Positions 7,385-14,793 of a stretch of 26,951 bases of DNA are shown piece after piece. Source of the stretch: JANXQE01 sp035651635 (lineage in GTDB: Bacteria > Verrucomicrobiota > Verrucomicrobiia > Limisphaerales > UBA8199); contig DASRFK010000304.1 in NCBI GenBank assembly GCA_035651635.1, positions 1 through 26,951 on the forward strand, written 5' to 3'. The position numbers and the translations under genes are program-made. How positions within the stretch are numbered: position 1 is the stretch's first letter; every line of letters begins with the position of its first letter. The notes beneath the pieces were generated by a model. It saw nothing but the letters and a program-made list of their open reading frames with translations, was not told the DNA's origin and did no database searches.

Positions 7385-7912
7385 CTAAAGTTTCGCCGCT
7401 TTTGACAGGCCGAACCAAACGGCCAGAGGGCGGCCGAGGCCGGTCAGGAGGCCGCAAGAGAGCAGAATTAATACAGTGTTCTCGACCAGTTTGCGGCAAA
7501 TGAGCACTTCCCCATTGCCGCAGCCGCAATCGAACCGCACCGCGCAAAACGCGATCTGCTGGAGACTTGCAATTCCTAGCGCGCGGTGCAGCACCACGGC
7601 CGTGAAAGGAATCAGCATCGCCAAGAGCAACAATGCCGTGCCGCGCACCGCGACTCCAGCCAACAGCAAAAGCCCGCAAAACACTTCAAACCAAGGCAGA
7701 AGCGCGGCGATGGAATTGAGCAGAAACCAGTTGGTGGAGAGTTCGTATTGACGCAACAGCTTAAGAAAAGCCTCCGGGTGAGCGGCCTTGGTCCAGCCCA
7801 TGTAAATAAAGACGGCTCCGAGGATCCAACGGCTCAACATGCCTGCATAATCCAGCCAAGGTCGAGGGGCTGTCCCGGGGCTCACCGGATTCGCCAACGC
7901 GGTCGAGCTCAT
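7385..7912 (-). CDS. MauE/DoxX-family integral membrane protein
   Basis: The 175-residue protein has four hydrophobic segments at about residues 26-42, 65-88, 91-110 and 142-160. After the third segment it carries FDCGCGNGEVLICRKL, in which Cys129, Cys131 and Cys139 are the cysteine cluster typical of MauE/DoxX relatives. These proteins are thought to pass reducing power or thiol equivalents across the membrane. The start codon overlaps the rhodanese stop as ATGA (7909-7912), so translation is coupled. Context with rhodanese and DUF1573 supports a periplasmic sulfur or thiol role; this is inference. Confidence 0.9.
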   Translation of the reverse strand: MSSTALANPVSPGTAPRPWLDYAGMLSRWILGAVFIYMGWTKAAHPEAFLKLLRQYELSTNWFLLNSIAALLPWFEVFCGLLLLAGVAVRGTALLLLAMLIPFTAVVLHRALGIASLQQIAFCAVRFDCGCGNGEVLICRKLVENTVLILLSCGLLTGLGRPLAVWFGLSKAAKL

Positions 7913-8532
7913 CTTGCGCCTCCGCCCAGGGTGTTTGTCCCGCTTTTCTCCATGGCACCCCCGTTGCGTTCCCCCGGTTCAACCGGCAGGTGACTGGCGG
8001 TCCATTCGTCGAAACCGCCGGCGTACACGAAAAGCCGGTCTCGCGGGATACCGGCGTCACGGAGGAAAATCGCGGTTTGTTCGCTGTCCTCGCAGCTGCC
8101 GCCTTTGCAGTAAACCACGATTTTTTGCGCTGCTTGACACGCGGGCAGGGTCAAGGCCAGGTATCGCTCGGGGTGAAAATGATCCAGTTGAAAAGCGCCT
8201 GGTATATGGCCGGCCTGGTAATGCTCATCGTCGCGGGCATCCACGAAGATCACGAGCCCCGGGTCCTTCATTGAATTTTTGAACAACTCAACCGCGTTAT
8301 TGCTGCTGGCAAGTTGCAGGCCTTCGGCGGCGAGTTGCTTTTCCAGTTGCTGCGCGATGCTCTGGCCATTGGTTTCCAAGCCGCTTGAGGCGGTGCGCAC
8401 CGCGGTCACCGCCCCTCCGGGAGAGTAATTTCGGCTGAGGGTCAGGCCGCGTGGCGAGAGTTCGTTGGCGGCGAGCGCCAGCGCCACTCCGAACATTGCC
8501 ACCAGGCCCGTCTCGAGCAACAGCACTTTCAC
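7909..8532 (-). CDS. Membrane-anchored rhodanese-like protein
   Basis: This 207-residue protein begins with a GTG codon and has an N-terminal hydrophobic segment (residues 3-22) that probably anchors it. The rhodanese fold occupies about residues 70-190: VIFVDARDDEHYQAGHIPGA, then the active-site loop VVYCKGGSCEDS with catalytic Cys142, then GIPRDRLFVYAGGFDEW. The loop is intact, so sulfurtransferase or a related thiol reaction is plausible. It is the middle gene of a three-gene operon, 51 bp after the DUF1573 gene and overlapping the DoxX-type gene by 4 bp. Confidence 0.92.
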   Translation of the reverse strand: MKVLLLETGLVAMFGVALALAANELSPRGLTLSRNYSPGGAVTAVRTASSGLETNGQSIAQQLEKQLAAEGLQLASSNNAVELFKNSMKDPGLVIFVDARDDEHYQAGHIPGAFQLDHFHPERYLALTLPACQAAQKIVVYCKGGSCEDSEQTAIFLRDAGIPRDRLFVYAGGFDEWTASHLPVEPGERNGGAMEKSGTNTLGGGAR

Positions 8533-8583
8533 AAGCCGGCTCGAGTTTGCATGTTCCGCTTAACGCGGTCCTCCGCCGCTCTA

Positions 8584-9732
8584 TTAGCGGACGGCAGGTG
8601 CGGTCGGAGACGGCGCCCCGGAGACAGAGGCCGTTGGCTTTTGCGGTTGCGGCACGAGGGGTTGAGTCATCACCGGGTGAGGTGCCGTGAGGACCGGCAC
8701 CTTGATCTCGGGCATCCGCGGCTGGCTTGATTTCATGGTCAATTCGAGTGGCTTGCCCGCGGCCGGCTCAAATCCCTCCGGAAACACCACGATCGCGTTA
8801 AACAACCGGCCTGGTTGCACTTCCTTGAGTTGCACTTCCACGCCCGGGGCGTTCACCGCGGCGTCGCTCAAAGTGAGGGCATTGGTACTGTTATTCGAGA
8901 TCGTGATGGTAGTTGGAGATTTGGCCTTTAACGGCGTCTGGGCGAGGCTAATCCGCTGCGGAATGACAGTAATGACCGGCTGCACGTTCACCCAAAATGG
9001 AATATCGAGCTTCGGCGTCTTGGTTGACGAAGTCGTCAGCGTCAATTTACCGTGCAGATTGTTTGGCCCGACCAAATCGTTGGTCGAGTTCAAGGCCAGA
9101 GTGTATTCCTTTCCCGGCTCGTTCGTCGTTAGAGCGAATGCAAAGAGGGGAGAATCACACGTCGGTGCGTACACCGCCAGCGGGTCGTCGGAATGATTGA
9201 TGATTCGAATCGAAGCCGAGGCGTGGCCTGAATCGGGCGGCACATTGATGACCGTGTAAGCGGGCAGCAATTCGATTGGCTTCCAAACCGTGCCTTTGAG
9301 CTGCAGTACCATCACGGGCTTGGTTTTGTCGTTGGAAGAGACGGAGATGGTCTTGAAGATCGCCCCATTAAAGTTGGCGCTGTTGAACTGGATCGGAATC
9401 TTGCCCGTTTCACCCGGCTCAACCTTGTGCGTCCATTCGCCGGCGGCCGTGCACCCGCAAGAAGGTTGAACATGACTTATCTCCAGTGTCTGATCGCCGG
9501 TGTTCGTCACGACATAGGTGTATTTCACCAATTCCCCGGATTGTACGCGGCCGAAGTCATAGACGGGCGTGGCATACTCGGCCTTGGGCCCTTGCAGTGA
9601 AGGCGGCGGTGTAGGGGCAGGTTTGGCCGGTGCGCTCAAATCAGAGCCGGCCGGTTGAGTGTCGGCCGCCGTGGCCGAGATTCCAGCCGTGATCATCAAA
9701 AACGAAAGAACATTCCTCGAAAGCTTACGCAT
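8584..9732 (-). CDS. Secreted DUF1573 protein
   Basis: The 382-residue product starts with a signal peptide (MRKLSRNVLSFLMITAGISATAA) followed by a Pro/Ala-rich linker. The DUF1573 domain follows: YDFGRVQSGELVKYTYVVTN and ISHVQPSCGCTAAG, with the Cys-Gly-Cys motif that marks this family. The remainder looks like further Ig-like beta-sandwich repeats and ends in a Pro-rich tail. An in-frame ATG at 9747 would add five residues including a Glu; 9732 gives the more typical signal peptide. It is the first gene of the operon with rhodanese and MauE/DoxX. The function is unknown, but co-occurrence suggests periplasmic thiol chemistry. Confidence 0.88.
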   Translation of the reverse strand: MRKLSRNVLSFLMITAGISATAADTQPAGSDLSAPAKPAPTPPPSLQGPKAEYATPVYDFGRVQSGELVKYTYVVTNTGDQTLEISHVQPSCGCTAAGEWTHKVEPGETGKIPIQFNSANFNGAIFKTISVSSNDKTKPVMVLQLKGTVWKPIELLPAYTVINVPPDSGHASASIRIINHSDDPLAVYAPTCDSPLFAFALTTNEPGKEYTLALNSTNDLVGPNNLHGKLTLTTSSTKTPKLDIPFWVNVQPVITVIPQRISLAQTPLKAKSPTTITISNNSTNALTLSDAAVNAPGVEVQLKEVQPGRLFNAIVVFPEGFEPAAGKPLELTMKSSQPRMPEIKVPVLTAPHPVMTQPLVPQPQKPTASVSGAPSPTAPAVR

Positions 9733-9833
9733 ATATTCTAGTCGCATACTATTGCAAAATGCCGACCAGAAGCCAACTCGATTTTGGCTGCTCGGAAGCT
9801 ATTCCCTTTCAAGGGGATCCCCCGGTCTCCCCA

Positions 9834-9924
9834 CTGCCGCATAAATGCGGCGTTCCGGGACGCAACGGAACCCGCATTGATGCGGTATCCGGGACCCAAC
9901 GGAACGCCGCATTGATGCGGCAGC
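9834..9924. repeat. Left REP array: three CCGCAT-NN-ATGCGG hairpins
   Basis: Hairpins lie at 9837-9850 (loop AA), 9872-9885 (loop TG) and 9907-9920 (loop TG). They are joined by linkers such as GTTCCGGGACGCAACGGAAC, which is itself a 6-bp hairpin. The array begins CTGCCGC and ends GCGGCAG. The same order of hairpins and linkers recurs at 10731-10831, in the same orientation, on the other side of the transposase gene. It lies 11 bp beyond the transposase stop codon. Confidence 0.9.
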
Positions 9925-9935
9925 AGCACGTGTCT

Positions 9936-10682
9936 CTAAGGGGCCACCTCCTTTTCCCACACCAATCGATCGTATTCGTCCCGCAGTCGCGCGCTTCCCC
10001 ATCTCCAAGCCTTTCGCTCCGCTACCAGCCCTGCTTTTACAGGATTCTGTTCCGTATAGCGTACCGCTTTTTTCAAATGCTCGGCATCCCGGATTAATGT
10101 GTCGAAGTACTCTCGTTCCCAGAATGGCCCCGTCCGCCCAAGGATCTGGTTGGCCGCTCGCGCGCTTGCACCTTTCCAAAGACGGAGCAAGGTCAAGAGC
10201 GGTGTTGCCCACACGTCCACAACCAGATGAACGTGGTTAGGCATCAACGTCCAGACTCGAAGGCGAAAGGTCTTGCCGTCGTTTTCGAGCAACTTTTCCT
10301 CCACTAAACTCGCCAGGCGTGGTTGTCGCAGAGAACAATCACCGTGACCCCGATCAATCCTGGCTTCTACCTTGCGGCGGCGCAGCGAATCATCCGGTTC
10401 GTTAAGCATGCTCTCCCATTCCGGACGGCGCGCAACCGGGAAAGCATCGTGCAACATGAAAGTGACAAATTGAGTAACGTAAGGAGCATCGAAATGCGGC
10501 AGATAACCGCATTCATGCCATCCGGGGAAGACGGCATTCTCACTCGCGTTCTGGCCCAATCCCGTTTGCGAAACTCTGTATTCCGGCCGGTGCCATTTGC
10601 GTTTTCCTTCAACAAGCTTGCGGAGCTGCGGATTATAGGGAGGACCCGGACGATTTGGAGGTTCGGCATTGGAGACTTTCAT
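9936..10682 (-). CDS. REP-associated tyrosine transposase (RAYT, Y1/HUH family)
   Basis: The 248-residue protein has the HUH motif in MPNHVHLVV (His150 and His152) and, 57 residues later, Tyr209 in RYTEQNPVKAGL, the expected catalytic tyrosine of single-Tyr transposases. The upstream GYLPHFDAPYVTQFVTFML and the intervening GRTGPFWEREYFDTLIRD also fit the RAYT family. Such enzymes nick and join single-stranded REP hairpins. The open frame extends to 10796, but its first 38 codons merely read through the REP array, so ATG 10682 is preferred. Both sides carry three-hairpin arrays. All catalytic residues are present, so it may be active. Confidence 0.93.
   Translation of the reverse strand: MKVSNAEPPNRPGPPYNPQLRKLVEGKRKWHRPEYRVSQTGLGQNASENAVFPGWHECGYLPHFDAPYVTQFVTFMLHDAFPVARRPEWESMLNEPDDSLRRRKVEARIDRGHGDCSLRQPRLASLVEEKLLENDGKTFRLRVWTLMPNHVHLVVDVWATPLLTLLRLWKGASARAANQILGRTGPFWEREYFDTLIRDAEHLKKAVRYTEQNPVKAGLVAERKAWRWGSARLRDEYDRLVWEKEVAP
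10494..10518. repeat. REP-like motif inside the RAYT coding sequence
   Basis: ATGCGG (10494-10499) faces CCGCAT (10507-10512), and CCGCATTCATGC (10507-10518) equals 12 of 14 bases of the REP core. It encodes the HECGYLPH stretch. GYLPH is itself conserved in RAYT proteins, so chance is a real possibility. Confidence 0.4.
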
Positions 10683-10730
10683 TGCTGAGATAATGCGTGG
10701 CTGGGCCGAGAATTGTTCAAACCAGGATGC

Positions 10731-10831
10731 TGCCGCATAAATGCGGGGTTCCGGGACGCGACGGAACACCGCATTTATGCGGCATTCGGGGGGCATTCCG
10801 GGGCAACGGAACGCCGCATTTATGCGGCAGC
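10731..10831. repeat. Right REP array: three CCGCAT-NN-ATGCGG hairpins
   Basis: Hairpins at 10733-10746 (loop AA), 10769-10782 (loop TT) and 10814-10827 (loop TT) are joined by linkers of the GTTCCGGGACGCGACGGAAC type. The second linker is longer than in the left array because of an additional GGGGGGCATTCC segment. The array ends GCGGCAGCAGC, exactly as the left array does, 4 bp before the stop codon of the FAD monooxygenase. Confidence 0.9.
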
Positions 10832-10834
10832 AGC

Positions 10835-12091
10835 TCAGGCTGGGGCAAGTTGGAGCTGTTTAGCCATTCCCGCCAAATCCAAACCATAGCCGGGCAGGCA
10901 AGGCAGAACTCGGCTGGCGCGTTTGCTGATCCAATCCGAAGCCTGGCCATGCGGTTTTAATCCCCCGCTCAACCCAAGCAGGCTACGCCACTCTTTTTGC
11001 CAAGCCAGGTTATGCGTTTCCAACAGGTCAAGCGGCGCAGCTTCCCGCAGGATTTTCTTAAGGACGGTCGCCAGAGAATTGGCCTCCGCAAACCCGAGGT
11101 TCATGCTCTGGACACCGACCGGGCCGGTTTGGTGCGCGGCATCGCCCAGCAACCAACATCGTTCACGCCCGAACTGAGCCACCAGACGGCGCTCGAAACT
11201 CACCTCGGTGCACCAATCCACTTTTTTGATATGGCTGCTGAACCAGGGCGCCCGTTCCTGGGCCACTTTTTGCACGTACTGGCGAATTCGTTCGTCCACC
11301 GTCGGTTCGGCCAGACGCACCGAGCGTCGCTCCTTTGCCGGAAAATCGCCCTTAAAATCCTGGCGCAAGATTTGGAACGTCCAACGGCAATGGTTGTCCC
11401 CGAGAGGCCAGAGCACGTTAGTACTGGCATCGTCCAGCACTACCCGCAGTTCATCCGCACTGGGCTCTTCCGTTTCGAATTCAAAGGCAGCAAATGCTTC
11501 CGAATCTCCGACGCGCTCGTACTCGAGATGGGCGCGGGGGCGAACCATGGAATTATGGCCGTCGGCGCCAACGAGAAATTGTGCCTGTATCGTTGAGCGA
11601 TTCTTAACCACGGTTTCCCAGTGCGGGACGATATAGCCGGTGCTGGTGCCCTCCAGCTCTTCAATGACCGCGGTTACGCTTTCTTGCTCCAGCACAAGAT
11701 CTTCGAAGCGGTGATGCCAGTGAACGGAGGCATCGGCAGCTCGCAATCGTTGTTCGAGGAGTCCTTCGAGGGCGCTTTGGGGTAAAATCAATAAAAACGG
11801 GAACTCCCCCGGCAATTTCGATAAGTGGAGCTCGGCCTGCCGTTTGGGTCCATCGTAGAAAGCGATTGTCTCGACCCGGCGACCGCGCTCGATCACCGAT
11901 TCAGCCAGGCCGTACCGGTCCAGCAGCCGGAGTGTGGCCGGATGCAGGGCGCAGGCGTAACTGCGCGCCGTGGTGCGGGCTTCGCGATCGATTAGGGTCA
12001 CTTCGATGCCGCTTTCGGCCAACAGCAGGGCCGTCCAGAGCCCCACCGGGCCAGCTCCGACGACCAGCACTTCGGTTTGTGTCTGGCGCAT
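10835..12091 (-). CDS. FAD-dependent monooxygenase (PHBH-like)
   Basis: The 418-residue flavoprotein has all three class A monooxygenase fingerprints: the GxGxxG dinucleotide fold at residues 12-17 (VLVVGAGPVGLWTALLLAE), the DG motif at 177-178 (LVGADGHNS) and the GD motif at 316-317 (LLGDAAHQTGPVGVQSMNLG). Enzymes of this fold hydroxylate aromatic or polyketide-type substrates using NAD(P)H and oxygen; the substrate is not predictable here. A good ribosome-binding site (AAGGA, 6 nt before ATG) and a candidate promoter precede it. It is divergent from the LptF/G gene, and its stop codon abuts the REP array. Confidence 0.93.
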   Translation of the reverse strand: MRQTQTEVLVVGAGPVGLWTALLLAESGIEVTLIDREARTTARSYACALHPATLRLLDRYGLAESVIERGRRVETIAFYDGPKRQAELHLSKLPGEFPFLLILPQSALEGLLEQRLRAADASVHWHHRFEDLVLEQESVTAVIEELEGTSTGYIVPHWETVVKNRSTIQAQFLVGADGHNSMVRPRAHLEYERVGDSEAFAAFEFETEEPSADELRVVLDDASTNVLWPLGDNHCRWTFQILRQDFKGDFPAKERRSVRLAEPTVDERIRQYVQKVAQERAPWFSSHIKKVDWCTEVSFERRLVAQFGRERCWLLGDAAHQTGPVGVQSMNLGFAEANSLATVLKKILREAAPLDLLETHNLAWQKEWRSLLGLSGGLKPHGQASDWISKRASRVLPCLPGYGLDLAGMAKQLQLAPA

Positions 12092-12129
12092 AAACGTTCC
12101 TTCTGGTTCAGCTTGACCAATTCATCGAT

Positions 12130-12158
12130 ATTATAAGTTCTTGACTCACAAAAGTCAT
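12130..12158 (-). promoter_or_regulatory. Candidate sigma-70 promoter of the FAD monooxygenase
   Basis: On the minus strand a perfect TATAAT (12130-12135) lies 17 bp from ATGACT (12153-12158; 4/6 match to TTGACA), 38 bp before the start codon. The region also contains TGACT-CACAAA-AGTCA, an imperfect operator-like palindrome around the -35 box. The prediction rests on sequence alone. Confidence 0.45.
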
Positions 12159-12216
12159 CATAATTAAGGGCCTTTTCCGTTGCTAAGTCGAGGCAAGCTT
12201 CGGACGATGGCTCAGC

Positions 12217-13377
12217 GTGAAGACATTGCACATCTACCTGACCCGGCAGATCTTGGCGTCATTGGTATTGACGGTCCTGGTGTTCACGTTCGTTTTGCTC
12301 ATCGGCAACGTCCTTAAGGATATCCTGTCGATGATCATGAACGGGCAAGTCGGCCTCGGTACCGTCGCCAAAGCCATCGGTCTGCTGGTGCCCTTTGCCT
12401 GGATGTTCGCCCTGCCGATGGGCATGCTTACGGCTACTTTGCTGGTGTTTGGGCGGTTTAGCGCCGAGCAGGAACTGACGGCCGTCCGCGCCAGTGGCAT
12501 CAGCCTGCTGGCTTTGGTGAGCCCGATCCTCCTCCTGAGCATTCTACTTTGCGCTCTCAGCGCGGTGATCAACTTGGAACTCGGGCCGCGCTGCCGGGTT
12601 GCTTTCACCGCCATGCGCTTCAAGCTGGCCGCGCAATTGTCGAGTTCCCTTTTGCCCGAAGGCCGCTTCATTACCGATCACCCCGGCGTTATCCTTTACG
12701 TGGGCAAAAATCGCGAAGGTGACCTTCAGGATGTCATGGTCCTGATGTTCGATAGCCAGACCAATTTGGAACGGACGCTCACAGCCTCGACTGGTAAAAT
12801 GGTGGTCCGCGCCGCTGAGAAGCAGGTCGATATAACTCTGTTTCACGCCAAAACCATTGAGGCCAGCGGGCTCACCACGGTGGGCGATGAGTTCCCGGTA
12901 ACTATCGACCTGGAATCCCCTCAAAAAGCCGCTCAGGAACCCAAAATCGACGACATGACCTACCGGCAACTCTGGAACGAGTTACACGAGCTGGAACGGC
13001 GGGTGCGCCTGCCAGTAACGCTAAAAAATCTCAACCCGGAACAACTGAAAGAGCGCCGAGCCCAATTGCAGCAGCAGCGGAAGGATTTAGTGACTCCAAT
13101 TCTGTTTCAGATCCATCGGCAAGTGGCTTTCTCGTTCGCTTGTTTCGGGTTCACGCTTTTGGGTATCCCGCTTGGGATCCGCGTGCACCGGCGCGAGACC
13201 AACATCGGCATTGCCATCGCCTTAGTCCTGGTGGCGGTTTACTACAGCTTCATTATCGTTGGCCATGCCCTGCAGCATCGTCCCGAATTCCTGCCGTATA
13301 TGATCGTTTGGATTCCAAACTTCCTGTTCCAAACCGTCGGCGCCGTCTTGCTGTGGCGCGCCAACCGGGGAACGTGA
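12217..13377 (+). CDS. LptF/LptG-family permease (LPS export)
   Basis: The 386-residue inner-membrane protein belongs to the YjgP/YjgQ family. Three hydrophobic segments lie in the first 125 residues (VLTVLVFTFVLLIGNVL, LLVPFAWMFALPMGMLTATL, ISLLALVSPILLLSILL), then a periplasmic jellyroll-type region, then three more segments at the end. The family motif around FGRFSAEQELTAVRASGIS fits LptF/LptG. These proteins, with LptB and LptC, extract lipopolysaccharide from the inner membrane. The start is a GTG, since the nearby ATG at 12207 is out of frame. Whether it is LptF or LptG cannot be said; the partner gene is not in the window. Confidence 0.93.
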   Translation: MKTLHIYLTRQILASLVLTVLVFTFVLLIGNVLKDILSMIMNGQVGLGTVAKAIGLLVPFAWMFALPMGMLTATLLVFGRFSAEQELTAVRASGISLLALVSPILLLSILLCALSAVINLELGPRCRVAFTAMRFKLAAQLSSSLLPEGRFITDHPGVILYVGKNREGDLQDVMVLMFDSQTNLERTLTASTGKMVVRAAEKQVDITLFHAKTIEASGLTTVGDEFPVTIDLESPQKAAQEPKIDDMTYRQLWNELHELERRVRLPVTLKNLNPEQLKERRAQLQQQRKDLVTPILFQIHRQVAFSFACFGFTLLGIPLGIRVHRRETNIGIAIALVLVAVYYSFIIVGHALQHRPEFLPYMIVWIPNFLFQTVGAVLLWRANRGT

Positions 13378-13381
13378 ACTA

Positions 13382-13542
13382 AAACCCGAAACCCGAAGAC
13401 CGAAAGAAAACCGAGATCCGAAACCCGAAATCTGAATTTAAACCAGCGGGGGTGCTGCAACGGACCACACAGAACACAACCGCCTCGTCCTGTTTGCGTT
13501 CTTTGCAATCTCTCGCGGTAATTCACCTCGGATTTCGGGCTT
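13382..13542. repeat. Heptad array AARNCCG type with inverted partner
   Basis: From 13382 to 13434 the sequence is made of 7-nt units such as AAACCCG, AAGACCG, AGATCCG and AAATCTG, with one 11-nt irregularity. Two units on the opposite strand (AAGCCCG, AAATCCG) lie at 13529-13542. The roughly 95 bp in between have no recognised feature. This is the same 7-nt class as at 5975-6259. Confidence 0.7.
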
Positions 13543-13836
13543 AGAACGTGTCATAAAATACCGGTTTCGGGCGTGGGCGCCTGGGTTTGGAGTCCCGCCT
13601 TTAGGCGGTTTCGGCGCAGGCCGCCCAAAGGCGGGACTCTTAACAGATTTCTAAAACAGGCTCTTAGAGCGAGTTTTAGAAATACCGACCCGGGCGTGGG
13701 AGTATGGGCTCGGAATCCCGCCTTTTGGCGCTTTAGGCGGCCCCATATGCGTTTGGAGTCCCGCCTTTAGGCGGCCCAGTGTCAAACCGCCCAAAGGCGG
13801 GACCTCCTAAACGATTTCTAAAACAAGCTCTTAGAC
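13541..13836. repeat. Tandem pair of MITE-like hairpin elements
   Basis: Unit 1 (about 13541-13669) has arms GAGTCCCGCCTTTAGGCGG (13590-13608) and CCGCCCAAAGGCGGGACTC (13621-13639), 18 of 19 positions pairing across a 12-nt loop. Unit 2 (about 13664-13836) has an extra degenerate arm near 13710 and arms at 13755-13774 and 13787-13807. Units begin with AGAGC...TTTTAGAAATACCG and end with ATTTCTAAAACA-GCTCTTAG, which are imperfect terminal inverted repeats. The same arrangement recurs at 20099-20342 and, reduced, at 17210-17312. Confidence 0.85.
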
Positions 13837-13857
13837 CTTCTTTCGGATTTCGTGCTT
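13837..13857. repeat. Three inverted heptads (AAGCACG, AAATCCG, AAAGAAG)
   Basis: Read on the minus strand, three 7-nt units follow directly after the hairpin element, in opposite orientation to the array at 13382. The AAATCCG and AAAGAAG units also occur at 6211-6259. The block ends 11 bp before the SDR stop codon. Confidence 0.6.
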
Positions 13858-13867
13858 AGGCCGCAGT

Positions 13868-14665
13868 TCACTTCCTTCTATAGACCTTATGAATCGCTGC
13901 CTGATCGACCGGTTTGACCAGCAGCTCATCAATGTTGACGTGAGCGGGGCGGCTGGCTATCCACACCAGAATGTCAGCAATATCTTCCGCTACCAGCGGG
14001 TTGGTCCCTTCATAAACCTTCTTGGCCCGCGCGGCATCGCCTTTGAAGCGAACTAGTGAAAACTCGGTTTCCGCCAGGCCCGGGTCGACGGTGCTGACCC
14101 GGATGCCGGTGCCATTGAGTTCCAGGCGCAAGGCGCGCGTAATTTGCAGTTCACCGGCTTTGGCAGCACAGTAGGCAGCGCCGCCCTCATAAGCAACGTG
14201 ACCGGCTACCGAACCGATATTAATAATTGAGCTTCCGGAGTCTTTGGGGATCAGCGGTAGTGCTGCCCGGGTCATTCTCAGAACGCCGAGCACGTTGGAT
14301 TGCAGCATCGTTTCCCAATCCTCGTCTTTGCCTTCGGCGATCGTATCCAGGCCTTGAGCGCCACCCGCGTTATTGATCAGCACGGATAGTCCGCCACCGG
14401 CTGTGCTCGGTTGGCCGGCCTTCTCCCGGGCCCATCCCGCGAACCGGTTGACGCTTTCGGTTTGGGAAACATCCAAGGCGTGCGTGTGGGCTTCTGGTGC
14501 GCCTGTTTTCTTTGCTTCATCGGCAACCTGTTGCAATCGATCCAGCCGCCGCGCCCCCAATAACAGCCGGCACCCTTCCGCCGCAAACGCCAGTGCCGCT
14601 GCTGCTCCAAACCCGCTCGACGCACCGGTGATCAACACCCATTTGTTTTTTAGCTCCATTTTCAT
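13868..14665 (-). CDS. Short-chain dehydrogenase/reductase, YdfG-like
   Basis: The 265-residue protein is a classical SDR with TGASSGFG (cofactor loop), GARR following beta-2, NNAG, the Ser in NIGSVAG and the YCAAK catalytic Tyr/Lys pair. The C-terminal region (AETEFSLVRFKGD, then PLVAEDIADILVWIASRPAHVNIDELLVKPVDQA) closely resembles E. coli YdfG, an NADP-dependent 3-hydroxy acid dehydrogenase acting on L-allo-threonine and serine. The GARR segment fits NADP preference. The frame opens at 14683, but the first six residues read toward the heptad array; ATG 14665 or 14659 is more likely. The gene is divergent from the beta-lactamase/NamZ gene. Confidence 0.92.
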   Translation of the reverse strand: MKMELKNKWVLITGASSGFGAAAALAFAAEGCRLLLGARRLDRLQQVADEAKKTGAPEAHTHALDVSQTESVNRFAGWAREKAGQPSTAGGGLSVLINNAGGAQGLDTIAEGKDEDWETMLQSNVLGVLRMTRAALPLIPKDSGSSIINIGSVAGHVAYEGGAAYCAAKAGELQITRALRLELNGTGIRVSTVDPGLAETEFSLVRFKGDAARAKKVYEGTNPLVAEDIADILVWIASRPAHVNIDELLVKPVDQAAIHKVYRRK

Positions 14666-14684
14666 CCAGCTCAGATAACACAAT

Positions 14685-14775
14685 CATTTGCGATCTGCCA
14701 TTTGCCATTTGCGGTTTGCGATTTGCGGTTTGCGATCTGAGGTTTTCGATTTGCCATTTGCGATTTGCCATTCGT
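14685..14775. repeat. Thirteen tandem 7-nt units (SATTTGC consensus)
   Basis: Exactly thirteen heptamers in unbroken register fill the divergent interval. CATTTGC, GATTTGC and GGTTTGC are the main variants, with GATCTGC, GATCTGA, GGTTTTC and CATTCGT as outliers. Because 3 x 7 = 21, reading frames stay open on both strands, which explains the spurious N-terminal extension of the downstream gene. Any promoters for the two flanking genes must lie in or next to this array. Confidence 0.85.
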
Positions 14776-14793
14776 TGCGGGAAAATCACCTTC

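Noticed and set aside
10683..10796. N-terminal extension of the RAYT frame
   Set aside because: These 38 codons translate the REP array (CRINAVF and RIYAAAS-type peptides) and are not conserved protein.
9834..10831. Possible CRISPR array at the REP hairpins
   Set aside because: Spacing between hairpins is short and linkers are themselves conserved repeats, not unique spacers; there are no cas genes.
12112..12160. Plus-strand promoter for the LptF/G gene (TTGACC or TTGACT boxes)
   Set aside because: The nearest -10-like sequences are spaced 10-14 bp away, too close; no convincing pair on the plus strand.
14716..14793. N-terminal extension of the beta-lactamase/NamZ frame
   Set aside because: The residues come from the heptad array and precede a good signal peptide starting at 14794.
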